Under the pieces are notes generated by a model. It had not been told where the DNA came from. It was given only the letters and a program-made list of their open reading frames with translations, and made no database searches. From JBHHWH01 sp046756405 (lineage in GTDB: Bacteria > Actinomycetota > Acidimicrobiia > Spongiisociales > ZC4RG35), in NCBI GenBank assembly GCA_046756405.1, contig JBHHWH010000036.1:1-23230 (forward strand): a DNA stretch of 23,230 nucleotides, written 5' to 3'. A program made the position numbers and the translations under genes. Below are positions 8,018 through 14,244 of the stretch, one piece after another (positions within the stretch are counted from its first letter, which is position 1; every line of letters begins with the position of its first letter).

Positions 8018-8464
8018 CTAGGACGAGGGGTAGAGGATGAGTTGGGTGCAGCGCAAAAGGGCGAGCGGCCTGCCGTCCTCTTCGGCGGTGACTTCCACAT
8101 CCCATACTTGGGTGGTGCGGCCCCCGTGAACCAGCCGGGCGGTGGCGACCAGCACTCCGTCGAGGAGCGTCCTTAAGAAGTTGGCCTTCATCTCGATGGT
8201 GGTGAATCCGATGGCGCCGTCGGGCCAACTCGCTACGCAGCCGTAGCCGGCGGTGGTATCGGCGAGGGCGACGACAGCCCCGGCATGAAGGTAGCCGTTG
8301 GGGGCGGTGTGGCGGCGCCCCACCTCACAGCGCATGACGGCGTGACCCTTGGACAACTCGACGATCTCTTGTCCCAAGAGATCGGGAAGCCGTCCCGAGG
8401 CCTCTTCGTTCAGGGCAGGGACCAGATCGGTGGGCTCCCGCGGGTAGGTGGGCAGCTCAGGCAT
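8018..8464 (-). CDS. PaaI/MenI-like hotdog thioesterase
   Basis: A 148-residue hotdog-fold protein with the PaaI-type motif APNGYLHAGAVVALADTTAGYGC. The conserved Asn-Gly and His of the active-site loop, and an acidic residue in the following helix (ALAD), are present, then IEMKANFLRTLLDGVL and RTTQVWDVEVT strands. The likely activity is hydrolysis of an acyl-CoA. Start is taken as ATG at 8464; an in-frame GTG two codons upstream (8470) is an alternative. It appears to be the first gene of a five-gene operon with a nitroreductase and an ABC exporter. It is the second thioesterase of this type in the window, the first being truncated at the left edge. Confidence 0.85.
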   Translation of the reverse strand: MPELPTYPREPTDLVPALNEEASGRLPDLLGQEIVELSKGHAVMRCEVGRRHTAPNGYLHAGAVVALADTTAGYGCVASWPDGAIGFTTIEMKANFLRTLLDGVLVATARLVHGGRTTQVWDVEVTAEEDGRPLALLRCTQLILYPSS

Positions 8465-8547
8465 GGTCACGAAAGGGTAATGAGGCCTGGTGGCCTCGAC
8501 ATCCGATATCTTGGAGGCGACCGCCATTCCAGAGGAGCCGTTCCACC
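8465..8547. promoter_or_regulatory. divergent promoter region of thioesterase operon and deoD
   Basis: This 83-bp gap must drive both directions. A perfect 6-bp inverted repeat GAGGCC-TGGT-GGCCTC (8482-8497) sits in its left half and could be an operator. On the minus strand a TACCCT element (8474-8479) lies 9 bp before the thioesterase ATG. The deoD start has an AGGAG at 8533-8537, 10 bp from its ATG. Confidence 0.4.
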
Positions 8548-9267
8548 ATGCCCACACCCCACATCTCCGCCGAGAAGGGAGACTTCGCTCCCTCGATCCT
8601 GCTTCCGGGCGATCCGCTGCGGGCCAAGCACATAGCGGAGAACTTCCTCGAAGGAGCCCGTCAGGTGACCGCGGTCCGCAACATGTTGGGGTTTACCGGC
8701 ACCTACCGGGGCATCCCCATCTCGGTAATGGGCACCGGCATGGGGATCCCATCGGCGTCGATCTACGCCACCGAGCTGGTGGCCGAGTACGGAGTGGAGA
8801 GGCTGATCCGGGTCGGCTCCTGTGGGGGGATCCTCTCCTCGGTGAAGATCCGCGATGTGATCCTGGCCATCGGTGCCTGCACCGACTCCGGGGTCAACCG
8901 GGTGCGCTACGGCGGCTACGACTACGCCGCCACCGCCGATTTCGCCCTCCTTAGCGCCGCCGCCGAGGCAGCTGAGGCTAAGGATGTGCAGGTGAAGATT
9001 GGCAACGTCCACTCCGCCGACCTCTTCTACAACCCGGACCCGGGGGCCTTCGACCGCATGGAGGCGATGGGAGTACTGGCTGTGGAGATGGAGGCGGCGG
9101 GTCTCTACGGCGTTGCTGCCGAAAAGGGCGCCAGGGCGCTGACGATCCTCACCGTCTCCGACCATGTGCGCACCGGGGAGGCCACCACATCTGAGGAGAG
9201 GCAGCAGACCTTCACCGACATGGTGGGCATCGCCCTGGAGACGGTCCGGATCGACGTCGGCGGTTAG
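8548..9267 (+). CDS. deoD: purine nucleoside phosphorylase (DeoD type)
   Basis: A 239-residue hexameric-type (NP-I, trimer-of-dimers) purine nucleoside phosphorylase, which splits purine (deoxy)nucleosides with phosphate into base and (deoxy)ribose-1-phosphate. Motifs match the E. coli enzyme with a one-residue offset: phosphate loop LLPGDPLRAK (G21, R25), R44, RVGSCGGI (R88, S91), the ribose-binding VEMEAAGLY (E180-M181-E182) and the catalytic aspartate D205 in TVSDH. The ATG at 8548 follows AGGAG. A purine permease is encoded 1.4 kb downstream, consistent with a salvage role. The last four bases overlap the end of the convergent Dabb gene. Confidence 0.96.
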   Translation: MPTPHISAEKGDFAPSILLPGDPLRAKHIAENFLEGARQVTAVRNMLGFTGTYRGIPISVMGTGMGIPSASIYATELVAEYGVERLIRVGSCGGILSSVKIRDVILAIGACTDSGVNRVRYGGYDYAATADFALLSAAAEAAEAKDVQVKIGNVHSADLFYNPDPGAFDRMEAMGVLAVEMEAAGLYGVAAEKGARALTILTVSDHVRTGEATTSEERQQTFTDMVGIALETVRIDVGG

Positions 9268-9563
9268 CCCACCAGATACTGGACACGGATCGCCTCGGCG
9301 GTGATCGGAGCGACGTAGTCGCGGGCCACCACCTGGTGATCGGGATGGTCCCGGTAGATGCGCCAGTCCTCCGCGGAGTCGAAGTCGGCGACCAGGGCGA
9401 AGTCGGCGTTTCCGGCGATTCCGAGGTCGAGGCCGAACTCGTAGCGCCGGATCTGCGGGATGGCCTCGGGGAGGCGGGCGAGGGCCTCGAGGAGGGCTTG
9501 TTTCTCGGCGTCGGTGGTCTGCTCGTTGAAGCGGAGCATGAGGGTATGGCGAAAGGTGCTCAT
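9264..9563 (-). CDS. Dabb (stress-responsive alpha/beta barrel) domain protein
   Basis: A 99-residue protein built of a single Dabb ferredoxin-like domain: FRHTLMLRFNEQTTDAEKQAL at the start, a central EFGLDLG strand, a DFALVADFDSAEDWRIYRDHPDH segment and a closing YVAPITAEAIRVQYLV strand. Such proteins form dimers with a barrel interior; members include plant stress proteins and small polyketide-cyclising or degradative enzymes, so function is open. Start is taken at ATG 9563, where the conserved fold begins; an ATG four codons upstream is less likely. The gene converges on deoD with a 4-bp tail overlap. Confidence 0.83.
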   Translation of the reverse strand: MSTFRHTLMLRFNEQTTDAEKQALLEALARLPEAIPQIRRYEFGLDLGIAGNADFALVADFDSAEDWRIYRDHPDHQVVARDYVAPITAEAIRVQYLVG

Positions 9564-9588
9564 GGCCAGAGTCAACCAGGCCTCGTCC

Positions 9589-9594
9589 TAACCT
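9589..9594 (+). promoter_or_regulatory. possible -10 element for azlC (leaderless-type)
   Basis: TAACCT lies 9 bp before the azlC ATG, and no Shine-Dalgarno is visible in the short space between. That geometry suits a leaderless or near-leaderless transcript; TANNNT is a weak motif, so this is tentative. Confidence 0.35.
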
Positions 9595-9603
9595 GCGGCG
9601 TCC

Positions 9604-10284
9604 ATGTCCCCTGAGCGCTCTCTGATCCGTGATGCGATTGCTGACGCGGTCCCGCTGTTCGTCCCGGCGATCCCGTTTGCCTTCGTCATCGGACTGGTGA
9701 TAGTGGAGTCGGGGATCAACCCCTTTGTGGGATGGTCCAGCTCTTGGATCATCTTTGGTGGCGCGGCACAGCTCACTCTCGTTAGCCTGCTGGGGTCGGG
9801 GGCGGTGGTAGCGGCCGCGGTCACCGCAGGGCTGGTGGTCAACGTCCGTTACCTGATGTACTCGGCCGCTCTGGCGCCCCCCTTCCAGGCCCAGCCACGA
9901 TGGTTCCGTTACCTGGGCCCTTACCTGCTCATCGATCAGCTCTTCGCCCTTGCCATCCTCAGGGCAGAGGACGATCCGCGGCGGCTTCGGATCTACTACC
10001 TGGCTGCCGGAATGACCTTCTGGGTCATGTGGCAGGCCACCACTGCGCTGGGTCTGGTGGTCGGTCCGGTGGTGCCGGAGGCTTGGCAGCTCGAGTTCGC
10101 GGTGACGATCCTCTTCCTGGGCCTCATCGTCCTGGGCATTGACAAGTATCCGAAGGCAATAGCAGCCATAGTGGGTGCGGGAGTTACCTATCTCAGCGCG
10201 GGCCTCCCCAACCGTGCCGGGCTCCTGGTAGGTGCCGTCGTCGGGGTAGTAGCCGGGACGATCGCCGAGAGGTTCCGGTCGTGA
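9604..10284 (+). CDS. azlC: AzlC family branched-chain amino acid exporter, large subunit
   Basis: A 226-residue inner-membrane protein of the AzlC/LIV-E family. Key features are the N-terminal RDAIADAVPLFVPAIPFAFVIG, the conserved GGAAQLTLV (residues 51-59) and NVRYLMYSAALAP (80-92), then further hydrophobic helices to LSAGLPNRAGLLVGAVVG. With the small subunit AzlD it exports branched-chain amino acids or, in related pairs, other amino acids. The stop overlaps the azlD GTG in a GTGA junction, indicating coupled translation. No clear ribosome-binding site precedes the ATG at 9604. Confidence 0.9.
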   Translation: MSPERSLIRDAIADAVPLFVPAIPFAFVIGLVIVESGINPFVGWSSSWIIFGGAAQLTLVSLLGSGAVVAAAVTAGLVVNVRYLMYSAALAPPFQAQPRWFRYLGPYLLIDQLFALAILRAEDDPRRLRIYYLAAGMTFWVMWQATTALGLVVGPVVPEAWQLEFAVTILFLGLIVLGIDKYPKAIAAIVGAGVTYLSAGLPNRAGLLVGAVVGVVAGTIAERFRS

Positions 10285-10589
10285 CCGCCTTTCTCGCCAT
10301 CCTTGCTGTGGGCGTGGGGTCCTATCTGCTGCGAGCCGTGTTCGTCCTCTCCCTGGCGAAGCGTCGCATACCCGATGCCCTGTTGGTGGCGTTGCAATTT
10401 GTGGGGCCGGCGGTGCTTTCCGCCCTGGTGGTGGCCCTGCTAATCGACGACCGGGGGCGTGTGGTCGCAGGCCTTCCGGAGGTGGCGGCCTTCTTGGTCG
10501 GTGGGCTGGTGGCGCACAAGACCCGCAACCACGTCTACACCCTGGTGGTGGGTCTTTCGGTCTTCTGGCTGGTGGGCGCCCTGGTCTAA
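10281..10589 (+). CDS. azlD: AzlD family branched-chain amino acid exporter, small subunit
   Basis: A 102-residue protein with four hydrophobic segments, typical length for AzlD. It begins with FLAILAVGVGSYLLRAVFVL and includes the family's RIPDALLVALQFVGPAVLSAL segment and a late AFLVGGLVAHKTRN. It partners the AzlC subunit encoded immediately upstream; the start is GTG at 10281 within the azlC stop overlap. Confidence 0.9.
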   Translation: MTAFLAILAVGVGSYLLRAVFVLSLAKRRIPDALLVALQFVGPAVLSALVVALLIDDRGRVVAGLPEVAAFLVGGLVAHKTRNHVYTLVVGLSVFWLVGALV

Positions 10590-10652
10590 CCCTTTGCATG
10601 AGGGCCGGGAAAAAGACCCCATTCTCCACGGCGCGCATCAAGGTTTCATGGC

Positions 10653-10703
10653 TAGGTTGAAGGCACCGTGGACGCCCACAAGGGGCGCCCTGTCGGGAGG
10701 AGG
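10653..10703 (+). promoter_or_regulatory. possible promoter -10 and strong RBS for NCS2 permease
   Basis: TAGGTT at 10653-10658 could be a -10 element, placing transcription start near 10665. A strong GGAGGAGG follows at 10696-10703, 3 bp before the ATG at 10707. This decides the start: a GTG at 10668 would be in frame but lies about where the transcript would begin. I see no purine-riboswitch-like structure in the 117-bp gap after azlD. Confidence 0.45.
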
Positions 10704-10706
10704 AAT

Positions 10707-12068
10707 ATGACAGATACACAGGAGCGTCAAGCACCTGCCGGTGGTCTCGACGAGTACTTCAAGATCAGCGAGAGAGATTCCAGCGTCGCTACCGAGGTGC
10801 GGGCCGGGGTGACGACCTTCCTGGTGATGGGTTACATCATCTTCGTCAACCCCAACATTCTCTCGGCAGCCGGCCTTGATGCCGGGGCCGTGGCTGCGGC
10901 TACCGCGCTGGTGGCGGGACTGCTCACCATCCTCATGGGGGTGGTGGCCAACTACCCCATCGCTATGGCCGCGGGACTGGGCATCAACGCTGCGGTGGCC
11001 TTCGGTCTGGTGTTGGGTGACGGCCTAAGCCCTGCCGGTGCCATGGGAGTCATCGTTCTCGAAGGTCTCATCGTCGCTGCCCTGGTGGTGGTGGGTCTGC
11101 GCGAGGCGATCATGACCGCAGTGCCGGTGAGCCTGAAGCGGGCCATTGGAGTGGGCATCGGACTGTTCATCCTGTTCATCGGGTTCGTTCAGGGTGAGCT
11201 GATCGCCCAGGGTGACCCTGATCCGATCGTGAGGTTCGTCTTCCCCAGCACCGCGGGCGCCGCGGTAACCCTCATCGGACTGCTGATCACCGTGTGGCTC
11301 TACTCGAAGAAGATACCGGGAGCGCTGATCATCAGCATCCTGGCCACCACTGTGGTGGCCTTGATCCTCGGTGTAGCAGCGATGCCTGACACCTTCGTGG
11401 TGACACCCAGCTTCGCCACCCTGGGCCAGTTCGATCTGGGCAACGTATTCACCCAGCTCGGGTTCGTGGCGGCGGCGTTGACGATCTTCAGCTTCATGCT
11501 GACGGACTTCTTTGACACCATGGGTACCGCCACTGCCGTTGTGGAACAGGCCGGCTTGACCGACGAGGACGAGAACATCCCCGGAATCGGCAAGCTGCTG
11601 TTTGTTGACTCCATCGGTGCTGCCGTAGGTGGTGCTGCCGGTGTTAGCTCCAACACCAGCTACATCGAGAGCGCAGCCGGTGTTGCCGAGGGAGGCCGAA
11701 CGGGGCTTACTTCGGTGGTGACCGGAATCCTGTTCTTGATTGCCATCTTTGTCACTCCGCTGGCCACTTTGGTTCCCGCCCAGGCGACGGCACCCGTGCT
11801 GATCCTGGTCGGGTTCCTGATGGCGGGGCTGATCAAGGGCATCGACTTCGATGACTTCGAGGAGGGTTTCCCAGCCCTTCTCGCCATCGTGCTCATGCCC
11901 CTGACCTTCAGCATCACCGTCGGCATCGGTGCCGGTTTCGTGATGTACGCGCTGGTCAAGGTGGTGAAGGGCAAGGCCGGAGACATTCATCCCCTGATGT
12001 GGGTGGTCACCCTGGCCTTCCTGGTCTACTTTGCGCAGGCGGTTCTGGGGCCCGCCATCTCGGCCTGA
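10707..12068 (+). CDS. NCS2 family purine permease (guanine/hypoxanthine/adenine type)
   Basis: A 453-residue polytopic permease of the AzgA-like NCS2 family, which imports purine bases with protons. It opens with LDEYFKISERDSSVATEVRAGVTTFLVMGYIIFVNPNILS, the hallmark of this family. It continues with NYPIAMAAGLGINAAVAF and the substrate-site segment FMLTDFFDTMGTATAVVEQAGL, followed by GAAVGGAAGVSSNTSYIESAAGVAEGGRTGLTSV. About 12-14 hydrophobic helices are visible and the length is normal. The ATG at 10707 is chosen for its strong ribosome-binding site. It is followed by a strong terminator. Proximity to deoD suggests purine salvage, though which base it carries cannot be told from sequence. 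Confidence 0.93.
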   Translation: MTDTQERQAPAGGLDEYFKISERDSSVATEVRAGVTTFLVMGYIIFVNPNILSAAGLDAGAVAAATALVAGLLTILMGVVANYPIAMAAGLGINAAVAFGLVLGDGLSPAGAMGVIVLEGLIVAALVVVGLREAIMTAVPVSLKRAIGVGIGLFILFIGFVQGELIAQGDPDPIVRFVFPSTAGAAVTLIGLLITVWLYSKKIPGALIISILATTVVALILGVAAMPDTFVVTPSFATLGQFDLGNVFTQLGFVAAALTIFSFMLTDFFDTMGTATAVVEQAGLTDEDENIPGIGKLLFVDSIGAAVGGAAGVSSNTSYIESAAGVAEGGRTGLTSVVTGILFLIAIFVTPLATLVPAQATAPVLILVGFLMAGLIKGIDFDDFEEGFPALLAIVLMPLTFSITVGIGAGFVMYALVKVVKGKAGDIHPLMWVVTLAFLVYFAQAVLGPAISA

Positions 12069-12088
12069 GGCCGCAGAGCAAGCAATCG

Positions 12089-12116
12089 GAGAGGGGCCTG
12101 TTCGCAGGCCCCTCTC
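12089..12116. terminator. strong hairpin terminator after NCS2 permease
   Basis: A perfect 12-bp stem GAGAGGGGCCTG / CAGGCCCCTCTC with a stable TTCG tetraloop. TTCGTGTT follows on the plus strand. It also sits 8 bp beyond the end of the convergent sulfotransferase gene, so it may serve both directions. Confidence 0.85.
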
Positions 12117-12123
12117 TTCGTGT

Positions 12124-12957
12124 TCAGGCGAGTCCCCAGCCGTCGAAGTCACCGTCGACAAGGTCGTAGAGCTTGGCCACGTCGGGGGCGAGCTCCCGGG
12201 TCAGGGCGGCCTCGGTCTTGGGGGTGAGGGTGGTGTCGATCCTGGGGGCAGGGCGGGTGGTGATCTTCTGGTGGAGGTTCCGCAGCCGCCAGGAACGGTT
12301 GAGCAGGCTTCGGTATCCGGGAAGCTCCCCGAACCTTCGGAGACCCGGTCGGGGGACGCGAAGCCGGTTACCCCGGTGGACCTCGCGGTCGAGGGAGGGA
12401 GGGCGCCACGAAGGGTCCACGCCGAGGAACTCAAAGACCCGAGCCACGGTGGCCGCCCGCTGCCGGCGGAGGCTCTCCGTGGTGAGGACCAGGATGTGCT
12501 CCTGGGGGAAGCGCTCCAGGTACGGCTCGAGCTGCCAGGCGTACATGCTGGTGAGCAGGTAATCACGGTTGGCGGCGAAGGCCTCTTCGATGGGCCGGGC
12601 TTCTACACCGTCGGCCACGGTCTGGCGATACATGGAGACCATCCTCTCGAGGGGATGCCGTACCAGGTAGATGAGGCGGACGTCGGGGAGTGTGTCGGCG
12701 ATCCGTGCCGCCACGTCGGGGTCGTCGTGGCGCTTGGTGTAGTTTGGCGAGGCCTCACCCACAGCGGTAGCGGCTCCGGCTTCGGCGAACTGGGCTTCGT
12801 ACCAGCCGATACCCAGTTTCCAGTTGCGTCGTTCCACGAAGAAGTCCAGCTCCTTGGTCTCGGGCATGAAGACTTCGGGGTGGTGCCGGAGGTAGTGGTA
12901 GAGGCTGGTGGTGCCGGTCTTCATCGCCCCGATGATCAAGAAGCTCGGCACCATCAT
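12124..12957 (-). CDS. sulfotransferase family protein
   Basis: A 277-residue PAPS-dependent sulfotransferase. The 5'-phosphosulfate loop GAMKTGTTSLYHYL (residues 10-23, with K13) and the 3'-phosphate motif LVRHPLERMVSMY (98-110, R100 and S108) are intact. FMPETKELDFF and the central GEASPNY segment resemble heparan-sulfate N-deacetylase/sulfotransferase-like bacterial enzymes. The acceptor (glycan, lipid or other) is unknown. Two consecutive ATGs (12957 and 12954) are possible starts. It is divergent from a methyltransferase 37 bp away and converges on the purine permease terminator; both neighbours suggest a stand-alone transcript. Confidence 0.9.
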   Translation of the reverse strand: MMVPSFLIIGAMKTGTTSLYHYLRHHPEVFMPETKELDFFVERRNWKLGIGWYEAQFAEAGAATAVGEASPNYTKRHDDPDVAARIADTLPDVRLIYLVRHPLERMVSMYRQTVADGVEARPIEEAFAANRDYLLTSMYAWQLEPYLERFPQEHILVLTTESLRRQRAATVARVFEFLGVDPSWRPPSLDREVHRGNRLRVPRPGLRRFGELPGYRSLLNRSWRLRNLHQKITTRPAPRIDTTLTPKTEAALTRELAPDVAKLYDLVDGDFDGWGLA

Positions 12958-12982
12958 CGGAGGCTACCGCCAACGGAAGTGA

Positions 12983-12988
12983 TACGGT
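12983..12988 (+). promoter_or_regulatory. possible -10 element for leaderless methyltransferase transcript
   Basis: TACGGT ends 6 bp before the ATG at 12995, which would put transcription start exactly on the A of the start codon. No Shine-Dalgarno is present. On the opposite strand TAGCCT (12961-12966) has the same distance to the second sulfotransferase ATG at 12954. Confidence 0.4.
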
Positions 12989-12994
12989 CTGCCG

Positions 12995-13642
12995 ATGACC
13001 CACTGCTGCGATCCGGTGTCGTATCGCCGCTTCTTCAACCGCAAGGAGGCTCAGCGCCGCCTCCGCGCCTACCGAAGGCGGGGCCTGGACCCCATGGCTC
13101 GAAGCATGGTCGAGTTCTTGAAGACCCAGCCCATCGCCGGTTCGGCGGTGCTCGAAGTCGGTGGAGGAGTAGGCGACCTCCAGGTGGAGCTGTTCGAGGC
13201 GGGCGTGGCCGAGGCGGTGAACATCGAGCTTTCCTCCGGCTACGAAGAGACGGCCGCCGAGCTGTTAAGGGCCGAGGGTTTGGAGGGCCGGGCCAAGCGG
13301 CTGACCGGTGATTTCGTCGAACGCCAAAACGAGTTGCTGCCCGCCGACATCGTGGTGCTCAATCGGGTGGTGTGTTGTTATCCGTTTATGGAGGAGATGA
13401 TGCGGGCCTCGGCAGCGAAGACTCGGCGCTTCCTGGCGGTGGCCGTCCCCCGGGAGAAGTGGTGGATCAGGGCAGCCCTCGGGATCGGGAACGTGTTCTT
13501 GAGCCTCAAGGGCTGTGGCTTCAGGGCCTTCGTCCATCCTCTGGACGGCATCGAGGCGGTGGCCGCAGAGGAGGGTCTCGTTGTGGTCCACCGCGATAAC
13601 AACGTGTTCTGGCAGGCCCTGGTCTGGGAGCGGCCGGCGTAG
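12995..13642 (+). CDS. class I SAM-dependent methyltransferase
   Basis: A 215-residue protein with a Rossmann-type SAM-binding core: motif I VLEVGGGVG (residues 52-60), an acidic NIELSSGY at the end of strand 2, LTGDFVE and the motif IV-like PADIVVLNRVVCCYP. The N-terminus THCCDP...FFNRKEAQRRLRAYRRRGLDPMAR is a distinctive signature I associate with an actinobacterial methyltransferase group without assigned substrate. The ATG at 12995 lies at the start of this conserved N-terminus. It is divergent from the sulfotransferase with only 37 bp between, so the two may be regulated together or act on the same molecule, which is only inferred. Confidence 0.85.
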   Translation: MTHCCDPVSYRRFFNRKEAQRRLRAYRRRGLDPMARSMVEFLKTQPIAGSAVLEVGGGVGDLQVELFEAGVAEAVNIELSSGYEETAAELLRAEGLEGRAKRLTGDFVERQNELLPADIVVLNRVVCCYPFMEEMMRASAAKTRRFLAVAVPREKWWIRAALGIGNVFLSLKGCGFRAFVHPLDGIEAVAAEEGLVVVHRDNNVFWQALVWERPA

Positions 13643-13648
13643 TCGCCC

Positions 13649-14122
13649 TTACGGTTCGGGGTCCGGGTCGGGTGGGGCCGGACGGATGGTGTCGGAGAGA
13701 TACGAGTAGTTCCCGTCGGTGCAGTACACCTGTCCTTCCACGACGAACTTCCCGTTGGGAAGCCTCGTGGTCTGAAAGCGAGCCACCGTCCTTCCGTCTT
13801 CCAGGACTGTGAACCAGTCTGAAGAATCTCCCCTTCGAACGACGACATGGTTCCTGGCCTCCTCCGGCAGGTTGGCACGGTCCTGGAAGCCGCGGACCCT
13901 CGCGGCCACCGCGTCCTCCGGGGTGTCCCACCCGTAGTCGGCCGGATATTGGATGAGAGCGGATTGGGCGATGCCGAAGCTACAGCCGGCGTCAGCCTGG
14001 CCGGCATCGGCGGAGAAAATGCCTGACAGCGCAGTGGTGCCGACGACCGCCAGGATGGCCGCCAGGCCTGCCACCGCGCCGAGTTTTCCACGGGCAGAGA
14101 AACGGCTGTTCGGTTCTCCCAT
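13649..14122 (-). CDS. small membrane-anchored or secreted protein, unknown function
   Basis: A 157-residue protein with a cytoplasmic basic N-terminus, one hydrophobic segment at about residues 14-36 (LGAVAGLAAILAVVGTTALSG) and an extracytoplasmic domain of about 120 residues. The domain has two cysteines (C47 in DAGCSFG, C133 in VYCTDGNY) that could form a disulfide, and ends in a Pro/Asp tail (PPDPDPEP). I recognise no family. It lies downstream of nrdJ on the same strand, separated by a strong hairpin, and ends 6 bp from the convergent methyltransferase. Confidence 0.75.
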   Translation of the reverse strand: MGEPNSRFSARGKLGAVAGLAAILAVVGTTALSGIFSADAGQADAGCSFGIAQSALIQYPADYGWDTPEDAVAARVRGFQDRANLPEEARNHVVVRRGDSSDWFTVLEDGRTVARFQTTRLPNGKFVVEGQVYCTDGNYSYLSDTIRPAPPDPDPEP

Positions 14123-14170
14123 CGAGGTTGAAGCTACCTCATACCCGCGGCGCTTCCACCACCGTCAGGT

Positions 14171-14196
14171 CGGGGGCGGCCCTTCGACCGCCCCCG
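14171..14196 (-). terminator. GC-rich hairpin after nrdJ
   Basis: A perfect 9-bp stem CGGGGGCGG / CCGCCCCCG with an 8-nt loop containing TTCG lies 49 bp beyond the nrdJ stop and before the next minus-strand gene. No T-run follows, so it may act as an atypical terminator or transcript stabiliser. Confidence 0.55.
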
Positions 14197-14244
14197 GCTG
14201 CTCGCTAAAACGCAGGCTTAGGTATGCGAGCGTGGAGACTCACC

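Noticed and set aside
8467..10734. 755-codon open frame on the minus strand across deoD, azlC and azlD
   Set aside because: It is antisense to three well-supported genes, is Arg/Pro/Gly-rich and has no family motif; GC-biased third positions produce such long open antisense frames.
11025..12161. 378-codon minus-strand frame across the NCS2 permease
   Set aside because: Antisense to a clear permease, His/Gln/Gly-rich shadow, and it crosses the strong terminator.
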